DNA from: Clostridia bacterium
GTDB taxonomy: Bacteria > Bacillota_A > Clostridia > Oscillospirales > CAG-272
DNA: 13,000 bases
Direction of reading: 5' to 3'
Assembly: GCA_017652965.1 (NCBI GenBank)
Contig: JAGBZZ010000057.1
Location: 1 to 13,000 of the forward strand
The notes under the pieces: model-generated
The model's database searches: none
Told to the model about the DNA's origin: nothing
The model's input: the letters and a program-made list of their open reading frames with translations, nothing else
Made by a program: the position numbers and the translations under genes
In this document: positions 1-6,401 of the stretch, piece after piece
How positions within the stretch are numbered: the stretch's first letter is position 1
How the letters are laid out: each line of letters opens with the position of its first letter

Positions 1-4
1 AGCA

Positions 5-52
5 CCCCGCCCCCAAAATGTCAATAGCCCTGCCGACATTTTGCCTGCGGGG
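5..52. repeat. Imperfect 48-base palindrome at window edge
   Basis: The left arm CCCCGC (5-10) pairs with GCGGGG (47-52), and AAAATGTC (15-22) pairs with GACATTTT (35-42), with a symmetric 4/4 internal mismatch between them. An alternative pairing, CCCTGCC (28-34) with GGCAGGG (51-57), could compete with the first. The element lies downstream of the lipoprotein gene at 107-1708, beyond its terminator. No reading frame of note crosses it. It could be a structured intergenic element, or part of the leader or promoter of a gene outside the window. The pairing is seen directly; the role is unknown. Confidence 0.5.
13..24 (-). promoter_or_regulatory. Possible -35 region of a gene left of the window
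   Basis: Read on the minus strand this is TTGACATTTTGG, the same 12 bases that form the -35 box and first spacer bases of the promoters before the lipoprotein genes at 107-1708 and 1831-3432. It also lies a short distance past a terminator, as in those two places. The matching -10 would fall outside the window, and the bases that follow are G-rich instead of A-rich, so this is only a suggestion. The bases also form one arm of the palindrome at 5-52. Confidence 0.3.
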
Positions 53-62
53 CAGGGATGAC

Positions 63-94
63 AAAAACCGAGCCGCCGCGGCGGCTCGGTTTTT
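63..94. terminator. Rho-independent terminator, perfect palindrome
   Basis: A perfect 32-base palindrome: a GC-rich self-complementary core (67-90) flanked by A-run and T-run. It starts 12 bases past the stop codon of the lipoprotein gene ending at 107, giving that minus-strand gene a hairpin followed by U5. Because the run is symmetric it would also stop plus-strand transcription entering from the left. The core has almost no unpaired loop bases. It differs completely from the terminators behind the two other lipoprotein genes. Confidence 0.85.
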
Positions 95-106
95 TCGTTT
101 TCTTTA

Positions 107-1708
107 TTACTGCAAAGTACGGCTGCCGAAGCTCTCCTTGATTGCCTCCCATCTGGTGATCTTTGCCCCAAGCTCGGTGGCCCAGTCAGAGGAGAAGGTG
201 TTGGTGCCGGCATCGATGGAGCCGTTCATAAGGCCGGTGTAGGTGGTAAGCTCAACCGATCTTGCGCAGTAGTTGTCGTACAGCATCGACATCGGCGAGC
301 AAATGCCGTCATGGATGATATCCAGCATCTCGATGTGGCCGGTACCGATAGCGTTGTTCTTGTACTTCAGGCCGTTTTCAAAGTACTGGGTAAAGAACTC
401 GTCACTATCCTCGGTCATCATCTGGATAAAGGCCGAGGCGGCAGTAAACATTTCGGGGTCGGCCGAGATCAGGATGCCGCCGCAGTTGGCGTTATCCGAG
501 ACAAGTGCCTCGTAGGGGGCCTCCTCGCCGCGCGGATCCTCCTCATAGATCGGGAAGGGCAGGATGCCGGTGGCGGTGTCCATATTCTGGATCATGTTAC
601 CCTCCAGGGCCAGCACCATCTGGTTCATGGCAAAGAAGGCGCCGCCGTTGATAAAGGTGGTGGCAATGTTGGCCTTCGACGTATTGCGGCTGTCGCTTGC
701 CCAGTCATACGAGAAGTAATCCTCGCGCTCCATATTGATGATCATATCCACCATATCGTGGATGGGGTCGATCTCGGGGCCCTCGAGATAACGGGTCTCG
801 CCGTTTTCGTCACGGGTAAAGACGTCAAGGCCGGAGGTGGAAAGAATGCAACGGGAAACCCACCATCTGCTGCCAAGGGCACCCATCACAAGCTCGTCGC
901 TCTGCTCACCGGTGTAGGCATACCCGGAAATCTCCATAAAGGCGTCGTAGGTCCACTGGCCGGTGCGCACAAGATCGTAGATGTAGTCAAGCCCGCCCTG
1001 GACGGTCAGCACGGCGCTGGCGATCTCGGCGTTGACAAGGATACCGTAGGACATACGGAACTGGTCGATAAAGTAGTCACCCATCAGCATGTAGAACTTA
1101 TCCTCGTCGAGGGTGTTCTCCAGCATCATATCGTAGTACCAGTTGTCGTTCGAGAAATCGAAGTAGTTCTGCAGGGACTGATCCTTGCAGTTATAGAACT
1201 CACCAAGGATAGCGCCGCGCACCATGCCGTAGTTCTGGTGGATGATCATGTGCGGGGCATCGTCCGAGTCGGCCATGTTGAAGGACTGGATCACGTTCAG
1301 GCTGGTTTCGGTGGAGCCGTTCCAGCCGATGTCGGTATAGAGGATGTTCTCGCCCATCGCAAGGCCCAGCTTGTCGCACACGCGGTTGTGGCGCTCGTAA
1401 GCGGCAAGATAGTCCGAGCGGGAAAGAAGAGCCTCATCGTCCGGCCCTATGAGATAGGGGAAGGAGTTGGTGGCACCCGTGGACTGGATGTCGGTAGAGA
1501 TCCACTCATTGTAGGCAATACGCAGGGTAGTGTCCGAAAGGTTGACCCCCTCCCACTTGTCTACCGTGGGGGCCGTGGTGCTGTCTCCGCCCGGGGCCGT
1601 GGTGCCGGCAGGGGTGGTGGTGTCGCCATTACCGCCGCAGGAGGCCAGCATGCCAAGGCAAAGAACAGCCGCCAGGATCAGGGTAAGAATTCTGGTTGCG
1701 GTTTTCAT
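107..1708 (-). CDS. Solute-binding-protein-like lipoprotein (array copy 1)
   Basis: A 533-residue secreted lipoprotein, probably anchored to the outer face of the membrane. The start at 1708 gives a clean signal peptide: short basic N-terminus (MKTATR), hydrophobic stretch, lipobox L-A-S-C with Cys24. Start codons further upstream would lie in the promoter and are rejected. AAAGGA sits nine to ten bases upstream. Residues 25-50 are a Thr/Gly/Pro-rich linker. The body resembles family 1 extracellular solute-binding proteins: a segment near 98-111 like the 'YxRNxxVEE' region, DLVRTGQWTYDAFMEI (245-260) like the usual 'GkWTwd' segment, a FINGG...ILPFP region (352-386) and EMLDII (460-465). Cys111, 174, 470 and 481 are shared with both paralogues. 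It is closest to the gene at 1831-3432. It has its own promoter and terminator. No transporter subunits are adjacent, so the ligand and transport role are unproven; it could be an orphan receptor or a shared-transporter component. Confidence 0.8.
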   Translation of the reverse strand: MKTATRILTLILAAVLCLGMLASCGGNGDTTTPAGTTAPGGDSTTAPTVDKWEGVNLSDTTLRIAYNEWISTDIQSTGATNSFPYLIGPDDEALLSRSDYLAAYERHNRVCDKLGLAMGENILYTDIGWNGSTETSLNVIQSFNMADSDDAPHMIIHQNYGMVRGAILGEFYNCKDQSLQNYFDFSNDNWYYDMMLENTLDEDKFYMLMGDYFIDQFRMSYGILVNAEIASAVLTVQGGLDYIYDLVRTGQWTYDAFMEISGYAYTGEQSDELVMGALGSRWWVSRCILSTSGLDVFTRDENGETRYLEGPEIDPIHDMVDMIINMEREDYFSYDWASDSRNTSKANIATTFINGGAFFAMNQMVLALEGNMIQNMDTATGILPFPIYEEDPRGEEAPYEALVSDNANCGGILISADPEMFTAASAFIQMMTEDSDEFFTQYFENGLKYKNNAIGTGHIEMLDIIHDGICSPMSMLYDNYCARSVELTTYTGLMNGSIDAGTNTFSSDWATELGAKITRWEAIKESFGSRTLQ

Positions 1709-1739
1709 TTTTCTGTATCCTTTCATAAAAGATATAAAA

Positions 1740-1768
1740 AGTTTATCACTATTTTTCCAAAATGTCAA
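1740..1768 (-). promoter_or_regulatory. Sigma-A promoter of lipoprotein copy 1
   Basis: On the minus strand TTGACA (1763-1768) is followed after exactly 17 bases by TAAACT (1740-1745), then an AT-rich leader of roughly 25 bases and the ribosome binding site. The -35 is a consensus match; the -10 keeps the key T-A....T positions. It lies just past the terminator of the preceding gene, so copy 1 can be transcribed alone. Confidence 0.8.
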
Positions 1769-1780
1769 GCCGCTTCCTCA

Positions 1781-1815
1781 AAAAGAAAGGGAATCGGAGA
1801 AATTCCCCGATTCCC
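1781..1815 (-). terminator. Rho-independent terminator of lipoprotein copy 2
   Basis: On the minus strand the stem GGGAATCGG / CCGATTCCC (arms at 1807-1815 and 1789-1797) with a 9-base loop is followed by TTTCTTTT (1781-1788). It begins about 16 bases past the stop codon of the gene ending at 1831. The hairpin is identical base for base to the one at 3513-3539. Confidence 0.9.
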
Positions 1816-1830
1816 TGCTGGGCTTGCGGA

Positions 1831-3432
1831 TCAGTCGGCACGGGTGCCGAATGTGGTCTTCAAAAGATCCCACTGTGCGACCTTAGCGTCGATCTCGTGG
1901 GCCCAGTCGGAGGCGAAGGTGTTACTGTCGGCATCGACAGACAGATACATCAGCTTACCGTAGGACTGCATGGAGACCGATTTTGCGCAGTAGTTGTCAT
2001 AGAGGAAGGACATAGGCGAGCAGATGCCGTCGTGGATGATATCCAGCATCTCGATGTGGCCGGTGCCGATGTCGTTGTTCTTGTACTGCAGACCGTTGAC
2101 AAAGTACTGGTTGAAGAACTCGTCACTCTCCTCGGTCATCATCTGGATAAAGGCAGAGGCAGCGGTGAAGTGTGCGGGATCGGCCGAGATCAGGATACCG
2201 CCCGTGCCGGCATGGTCGGAGACCAGGGCGCCGTAATTCGTGGAGGAGTCGGCTTCCTCGTTAGTGAGCACGAACTTCGGGAAGGGGAGGATACCGGCAG
2301 CACTGTTCATATTCTGGATCATGCTGCCCTCAAGAGAAAGCACCATCTGGTTCATGGCAAAGAAGGCACCGCCGTTGATAAAGGTGGTGGCCACGTTGGC
2401 CTTTGCCGTGTTGTGGGCGTTAGAGCCCCAGTCATACGAGAAGTGATCCTGCCGCTCCATGGTGATCAGCTGGTCGATCATATCGTGGATGGGGTCGATC
2501 TCGGTGCCCACGAGATAACGGGTCTCACCGTTTTCGTCACGGGTAAAGATATCGTAGCCCGAGGTGGAAAGCATGCAACGGGTCACCCAGCCCTTGTTGC
2601 CGATGGCACCCATCACAAGGTTTTCGCCCTGGTCGCCGGTGTAGGCAAACCCGGAGATCTCCATAAAGGCATCGTAGGTCCACTGGCCGTCACGCACAAG
2701 GTCGTAGATGTACTCAAGCCCGCCTAGCGTAGTCAATACATCCTCGGCCATCTCGGCGTTGACAAGGATACCGTAGGACATACGGAACTGGTCGATAAAG
2801 TAATCACCCATCAGCATGTAGAACTTGTCCTCGTCGAGGGTGTTCTCCAGCATCATGTCATAGTACCAGTTGTCGTTAGTGAAATCAAAGTAGTTCTGCT
2901 GGGACTGATCCTTACAGTTGTAAAGCTCACCGAGGATGGCGGCACGCACCATACCGTAGTTCTGGTGGATGATCATGTGCGGGGCATCCTCCGAGTCGGC
3001 CGTGTTGAAGGACTGAACCACGTTCAGGCTGGTGTCGGTGGAGCCGTTCCAGCCGATGTCCTCATAGATAAGATTTACGCCCATCTCAAGGCCCAGCTTG
3101 TTGCACACGCGGTTGTGCCGCTCATAAGCGGCAAGATAATCCGAGCGGGAAAGCATGGCCTCGTCATCCGGCCCTACAAGATAGGGGAAGGAGTTCGTGG
3201 CGCCCGTGGACTGTACGTCGGTAGAGATCCACTCATTGTAGGCAATGCGCAGGGTGGTGTCCGAAAGGTCAACGTCGGCCCACTTGTCTACCGTGGGGGC
3301 CGTGGTGCTGTCACCGCCGGCTGTGGTGCCGGCAGGGGTGGTGGTGTCACCACCATCGCCGCAGGAGGCAAGCATCCCAAGGCAAAGAACAGCCGCCAGG
3401 ATCAGGGTAAGAATTCTGGTTGCAGTTTTCAT
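1831..3432 (-). CDS. Solute-binding-protein-like lipoprotein (array copy 2)
   Basis: A 533-residue lipoprotein, the middle member of the array and by eye the closest relative of copy 1, with the same length and an almost identical signal peptide (lipobox L-A-S-C, Cys24). The start at 3432 has AAAGGA upstream; an in-frame upstream extension to 3597 would run through the promoter and terminator of its neighbour and is rejected. A Thr-rich linker follows Cys24. The core blocks shared by all three copies are present: AAYERHNRVC, LDEDKFYMLMGDYFIDQFR, TFINGGA, AFIQMMTE and SPMS-LYDNYC. It differs from copy 1 mainly in a loop near residues 388-402, in the N-terminal linker and in the last 40-45 residues. 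The family assignment (extracellular solute-binding protein, sugar type) rests on weak motif similarity; the ligand is unknown. It has its own promoter and terminator. Confidence 0.8.
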   Translation of the reverse strand: MKTATRILTLILAAVLCLGMLASCGDGGDTTTPAGTTAGGDSTTAPTVDKWADVDLSDTTLRIAYNEWISTDVQSTGATNSFPYLVGPDDEAMLSRSDYLAAYERHNRVCNKLGLEMGVNLIYEDIGWNGSTDTSLNVVQSFNTADSEDAPHMIIHQNYGMVRAAILGELYNCKDQSQQNYFDFTNDNWYYDMMLENTLDEDKFYMLMGDYFIDQFRMSYGILVNAEMAEDVLTTLGGLEYIYDLVRDGQWTYDAFMEISGFAYTGDQGENLVMGAIGNKGWVTRCMLSTSGYDIFTRDENGETRYLVGTEIDPIHDMIDQLITMERQDHFSYDWGSNAHNTAKANVATTFINGGAFFAMNQMVLSLEGSMIQNMNSAAGILPFPKFVLTNEEADSSTNYGALVSDHAGTGGILISADPAHFTAASAFIQMMTEESDEFFNQYFVNGLQYKNNDIGTGHIEMLDIIHDGICSPMSFLYDNYCAKSVSMQSYGKLMYLSVDADSNTFASDWAHEIDAKVAQWDLLKTTFGTRAD

Positions 3433-3463
3433 TTTTCTGTATCCTTTCCTATAATATATAAGA

Positions 3464-3492
3464 AGTTTACCACTATTTTTCCAAAATGTCAA
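3464..3492 (-). promoter_or_regulatory. Sigma-A promoter of lipoprotein copy 2
   Basis: On the minus strand TTGACA (3487-3492), 17-base spacer, TAAACT (3464-3469). The spacer differs from that of copy 1 by a single base. A second AT-rich stretch (TATATATTATAG on the minus strand) follows just downstream in the leader and could offer an alternative -10. Confidence 0.8.
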
Positions 3493-3504
3493 GCGGCGTT
3501 CCCA

Positions 3505-3539
3505 AAAAGAAAGGGAATCGGAGAAATTCCCCGATTCCC
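3505..3539 (-). terminator. Rho-independent terminator of lipoprotein copy 3
   Basis: On the minus strand the stem GGGAATCGG / CCGATTCCC (3531-3539 with 3513-3521) is followed by TTTCTTTT (3505-3512). It starts about 15 bases past the stop codon of the gene ending at 3555 and is identical to the hairpin at 1789-1815. Confidence 0.9.
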
Positions 3540-3554
3540 GGTTACTTATGGAAA

Positions 3555-5138
3555 TTAGTTGGTACGAGTACCGAAGTTCTCGATGATCTGGCTCCAAAGC
3601 GACTGCTTGGCACCAAGCTCAGACGTCCACTGAGAGGAGAAGGTGTTGGAGGCACCGTCGATGCAGGGATACATGATCGCACTGTAGGTCGAGTAGCCGG
3701 CGGCCTTACCGCAGTAGTTGTCGTAGAGGAAGGACATAGGCGAGCAGATCGAATCGTGGATGATATTCAGCATTTCGATGTGGCCGGTGCCGATGTCGTT
3801 GTTCTTGTACTGCAGACCGTTGACGAAGTACTGGGTGAAGAACTCGTCGCTCTCTTCGGTCATCATCTGGATGAAGGCCGAGGCAGCAGTAAAGGTTTCA
3901 GGAGCGGAGGAGATCAGGATACCGCCCGCGTTGGCGTTGTCCGAAACCAGAGCCTTGTAGCCAAGCTCGGTGTTCTCGGCATCGTACTTCGGCACGGGAA
4001 GAATACCGGCAGGGTTATCCATGTTCTGCACGAGGTTACCCTCAAGGGTCAGGATAGGCTGGTTGATGGCAAACAGAGCGCCGCCGTTGATAAAGGTGGT
4101 AGCAACCTGCTCCTTAGCGGTGTTACGGGTATCCTTGATCCAGTTGTTGGAAAAGTGTTCCTCCAAGGACATGGTGATGATCTTATCCAGCCAGTCGTGG
4201 ACAGGGTCGATGTCGGCGCCCTCGATGTAGCGGGGAGTGCCGTTCTCATCACGCTTGAAGACGTCAAGACCCGAGGAAGCAAAGAAGGTACGGACGACCC
4301 AGCCCTGGTCACCGATAGCGCCCATCACAAGGTTGTCGCCCTGGGTGCCCGAGTAGGCAAAGCCGGAGATCTCCATCATCGTGTCATAGTCCCAGGCACC
4401 GGTCTTAACAAGATCGTAGATGTAGTCAAGGCCGCCCTGCATGGTCAATACATCCTCGGCGATCTGCGTGTTGACGAGGATACCGTAGGCAAAACGGAAC
4501 TGGTCGATAAAGTAGTCACCCATCAGCATGTAGAACTTATCCTCGTCGAGGGTGTTCTCCAGCATCATGTCGGTGTACCAGTTGTCGTTGGTGAAATCAA
4601 AGTAGTTCTGCTGGGAATCGTCCTTGCAGTTGTAAAGCTCGCCAAGGATACCGGCACGGACCATACCGTAGTTGGTGTGCAGGATGATGTTCGGCGCAGT
4701 GTCCGAATCGGCCGTGTTGAAGGCCTGGATATCGGTGATGATCTGGTCGATCTGGCCACCCCAACCGAGGTTGGAGTACACAAGGTTCTCACCCGGTACA
4801 AGACCCAGCTCCTCACATACGCGGTTGTGGCGCTCGTAGGCGGCAAGGTAGTCGGCACGGGAGAGGAGACCCTCATCGTCGGGACCGGTCAGGTAAGGCA
4901 GCGAGTTGGTAGCACCCGAAGCAGTCCAGGTGTTGGCCAGGTACTCGTTGTAGGCGATGCGGATGGTAGAGCCCGAGAGGTCAACATTTTCCCACTTGTT
5001 GGCTGTGGGAGCGGTGGTGCCGCTGTTGGTAGTACCGGCAGGGGTGGTGGTGTCACCGTTGCCGCCGCAAGCGGCAAGCGTCAGCGCACACATGACCAAA
5101 GCCAGCACAAGCGACAGGAGTCTGACAGCTTTTTTCAT
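3555..5138 (-). CDS. Solute-binding-protein-like lipoprotein (array copy 3)
   Basis: A 527-residue lipoprotein, first in transcription order and the most diverged of the three. The signal peptide begins MKKAVRLLSL and ends with lipobox L-A-A-C (Cys24). AAAGGAA lies six bases before the ATG at 5138. A Thr-rich linker covers residues 28-48. Shared blocks include AAYERHNRVC (99-108), LDEDKFYMLMGDYFIDQFR (197-215), TFINGGA (348-354), AFIQMMTE (421-428) and the SPMS/YDNYC region (466-476). The four cysteines common to all copies are Cys108, 171, 465 and 476. The segment DLVKTGAWDYDTMMEI (242-257) corresponds to the 'GkWTwd' segment of family 1 solute-binding proteins. The promoter is a perfect consensus, unlike the other two, which suggests high expression. 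The ligand is unknown and no transporter genes are adjacent. Confidence 0.8.
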   Translation of the reverse strand: MKKAVRLLSLVLALVMCALTLAACGGNGDTTTPAGTTNSGTTAPTANKWENVDLSGSTIRIAYNEYLANTWTASGATNSLPYLTGPDDEGLLSRADYLAAYERHNRVCEELGLVPGENLVYSNLGWGGQIDQIITDIQAFNTADSDTAPNIILHTNYGMVRAGILGELYNCKDDSQQNYFDFTNDNWYTDMMLENTLDEDKFYMLMGDYFIDQFRFAYGILVNTQIAEDVLTMQGGLDYIYDLVKTGAWDYDTMMEISGFAYSGTQGDNLVMGAIGDQGWVVRTFFASSGLDVFKRDENGTPRYIEGADIDPVHDWLDKIITMSLEEHFSNNWIKDTRNTAKEQVATTFINGGALFAINQPILTLEGNLVQNMDNPAGILPVPKYDAENTELGYKALVSDNANAGGILISSAPETFTAASAFIQMMTEESDEFFTQYFVNGLQYKNNDIGTGHIEMLNIIHDSICSPMSFLYDNYCGKAAGYSTYSAIMYPCIDGASNTFSSQWTSELGAKQSLWSQIIENFGTRTN

Positions 5139-5218
5139 GGTAGTTTCCTTTCTGAAAATAAATTTGGGACGTATGCCCCGTGATTACAAGTATCCCTTGC
5201 GGGACGTTTGATATATAT

Positions 5219-5247
5219 ATTATAGTAAGTGTTTTTCAGTTTGTCAA
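5219..5247 (-). promoter_or_regulatory. Perfect-consensus sigma-A promoter of copy 3
   Basis: On the minus strand TTGACA (5242-5247), 17-base spacer, TATAAT (5219-5224): both hexamers are exact and the spacing is optimal. The leader is about 75 bases long, longer than for copies 1 and 2. It contains ACGTCCC twice (5166-5172 and 5201-5207 on the opposite strand as GGGACGT) and a small hairpin, TCCC-GCAA-GGGA, so some leader-level control is possible but not shown. Confidence 0.9.
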
Positions 5248-5326
5248 TCGTTTTTCGTTTTTTTATACATTTACCGCCGATTTCTGTGGAATATATACAA
5301 GAAAAGCGGGTAAGATTCTCCGCCGA

Positions 5327-5367
5327 CGGCAAAAAAGGGGGCTTTTCACCCGAAAAAGCTTTTGCCG
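5327..5367. repeat. Nested inverted repeats in divergent intergenic region
   Basis: Outer arms CGGCAAAA (5327-5334) and TTTTGCCG (5360-5367) match perfectly; inside, GCTTTT (5341-5346) faces AAAAGC (5354-5359). The region lies between the divergent lipoprotein and nucleotidyltransferase promoters (intergenic 5139-5436). It could be an operator or a weak terminator, but neither side carries a clean U-tract after a GC-rich stem. Apart from this and the promoters, nothing else was recognised in the 298 bases. Confidence 0.5.
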
Positions 5368-5387
5368 TTTGGTGTTGCAAACGCAAA
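5361..5387. promoter_or_regulatory. Inverted repeat over the -35 box, possible operator
   Basis: TTTGC-C-GTTTG (5361-5371) pairs with CAAAC-GCAAA (5378-5387) as two 10-base arms with one extra C in the left arm and a 6-base centre. The repeat covers the -35 box (5375-5380) of the nucleotidyltransferase promoter, the usual place for a repressor site. The regulator is unknown. Confidence 0.4.
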
Positions 5388-5403
5388 GGATATGTGGTAT
5401 ACT
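5375..5403 (+). promoter_or_regulatory. Extended -10 promoter of the nucleotidyltransferase gene
   Basis: TTGCAA (5375-5380), 17-base spacer, TATACT (5398-5403), with the extended -10 dinucleotide TG at 5395-5396. The predicted transcript starts near 5410, about 27 bases before the chosen start codon, which rules out the longer in-frame start at 5362. Confidence 0.8.
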
Positions 5404-5436
5404 ATAGACATCCAAGACGGAAGAGAGGTTCCCGCT

Positions 5437-6282
5437 ATGATGCAAAAAACCGCACTGGTGATCATGGCCGCGGGCATGGGCAGCCGCTTTGGCGGCCTGA
5501 AGCAGATGGCGCCGCTTGGCCCCTCCGGCCAGGTGATCATCGATTATTCGGTATACGATGCCGCGGCGGCCGGCTTTGACAAGGCCGTGCTCATTATAAA
5601 AAAGGAAAACGAGAAGGACTTCCGTGAGATCGTGGGGCGTCGCATCGAGCGGCTTATGGACGTTTCGTACGTCTTTCAGTCACCCGAGGATCTCCCCGCC
5701 CCCTACACGCTTCCTGCCGGGCGCGTGAAGCCCTGGGGCACGGGGCATGCCGTACTTTCGGCGCGGCGGGCGGTGGATACCCCCTTTGCCGTGATCAATG
5801 CGGACGATTATTACGGGGCCGAGTCCTTTCGCCTCGCGCACGGTCAGCTGATCGGGGGAGCGCCCGAGTGCATGGTGGGCTTCACCCTTGGCAATACGCT
5901 TTCGGAAAGCGGCACGGTCAGCCGTGGGATCTGTACGGTGGAGGACGGGTACCTTCGCGGGGTCGTGGAGCATACCGCCCTTGACCGCACCTGCGGTATC
6001 CCCATGGATACCGTGGTGTCCATGAACCTTTGGGGCTTCGGCACGGGCATTTTCGACGTGCTGGAGCGTGGCTTTGCCGAGTTTCTTGCCACCATGCCCG
6101 ATCCTATGAAAAGCGAATATTATCTCCCCGCCGTTGTGGATCGTGAGATCCGTGAACGGGGGGCGCGTTACCGCGTTCTGCGCACTGCCGAGCGGTGGTA
6201 CGGTGTCACCTACCGCGAGGATGCCGAGGCGGTCAGGGCCGCCATCCAAGCGATGACGGCGGAAGGAAAATATCCGGTTTAA
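5437..6282 (+). CDS. Sugar-1-phosphate nucleotidyltransferase family protein
   Basis: A 281-residue cytoplasmic enzyme of the NTP-transferase family, predicted to join a nucleoside triphosphate and a sugar-1-phosphate into a nucleotide sugar with release of pyrophosphate. The N-terminal nucleotide-binding signature AAGMGSRFGGLKQM is at 11-24, with the probable catalytic Arg17 and Lys22. GTGHAVL is at 101-107 and the metal-site motif NADDYYG at 121-127. WYGVTYREDAEAV (254-266) near the C-terminus is typical of this nucleotidyltransferase subgroup. AGAGAGG (5422-5428) lies eight bases before the ATG at 5437; the next codon is also ATG, and 5437 has better spacing. It is a single-gene unit with its own promoter and terminator. 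The nucleotide and sugar (for example UTP and glucose-1-phosphate) cannot be told from the sequence, and no glycan genes are adjacent. Confidence 0.85.
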   Translation: MMQKTALVIMAAGMGSRFGGLKQMAPLGPSGQVIIDYSVYDAAAAGFDKAVLIIKKENEKDFREIVGRRIERLMDVSYVFQSPEDLPAPYTLPAGRVKPWGTGHAVLSARRAVDTPFAVINADDYYGAESFRLAHGQLIGGAPECMVGFTLGNTLSESGTVSRGICTVEDGYLRGVVEHTALDRTCGIPMDTVVSMNLWGFGTGIFDVLERGFAEFLATMPDPMKSEYYLPAVVDREIRERGARYRVLRTAERWYGVTYREDAEAVRAAIQAMTAEGKYPV

Positions 6283-6286
6283 AAAA

Positions 6287-6325
6287 GGGGAGATATGCCG
6301 CACGGCGTGTCTCCCCCTTGCTTTT
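6287..6325 (+). terminator. Terminator of the nucleotidyltransferase gene
   Basis: Four bases past the stop codon, GGGGAGATATGCCG pairs with CGGCGTGTCTCCCC (two G-U pairs allowed) around a CA turn, followed by TTGCTTTT (6318-6325). The T-run is interrupted by one G but the stem is long and GC-rich. Confidence 0.8.
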
Positions 6326-6401
6326 GGCAGCGTTTTTTGCCGGCTGCACCGCAAAAGGAAAAGAAAATTTTGCATTTCCCCTTTTCTTTTCTCTTAATTT
6401 G

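Larger units (their letters stand above)
1739..1815 (-). repeat. Duplicated terminator-promoter module, copy A
   Basis: These 77 bases match 3463-3539 closely: by eye 51 of 55 positions agree over the 1761-1815 portion and the rest differs at about one position. The module holds the terminator of the upstream lipoprotein gene and the promoter of the downstream one. The following signal-peptide coding sequence is also nearly identical in the two places, so the duplicated unit was 'terminator + promoter + gene'. Confidence 0.85.
3463..3539 (-). repeat. Duplicated terminator-promoter module, copy B
   Basis: Counterpart of 1739-1815. It holds the terminator of the gene ending at 3555 and the promoter of the gene starting at 3432. 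The four differences over 3485-3539 all fall in the bases between the -35 box and the U-tract, so hairpin, U-tract and -35 box are conserved. Confidence 0.85.

Noticed and set aside
311..1963. Long plus-strand open frame (550 codons) antisense to lipoprotein copy 1, with similar frames at 1762-2727 and 3486-5183 antisense to copies 2 and 3
   Set aside because: They have no ribosome binding site, signal or recognisable motif, run across a terminator and promoters, and mirror the codon pattern of well-supported lipoprotein genes. Their mutual similarity follows from the paralogy of the opposite strand.
5327..5367. Nested inverted repeats as a rho-independent terminator
   Set aside because: The arms are AT-rich in part, the hairpin is not followed by a clear U-tract on either strand, and no gene ends here.
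5135..5386. Small minus-strand frame of 83 codons in the divergent intergenic region
   Set aside because: It overlaps the promoter and leader of lipoprotein copy 3, has no ribosome binding site and no recognisable content.
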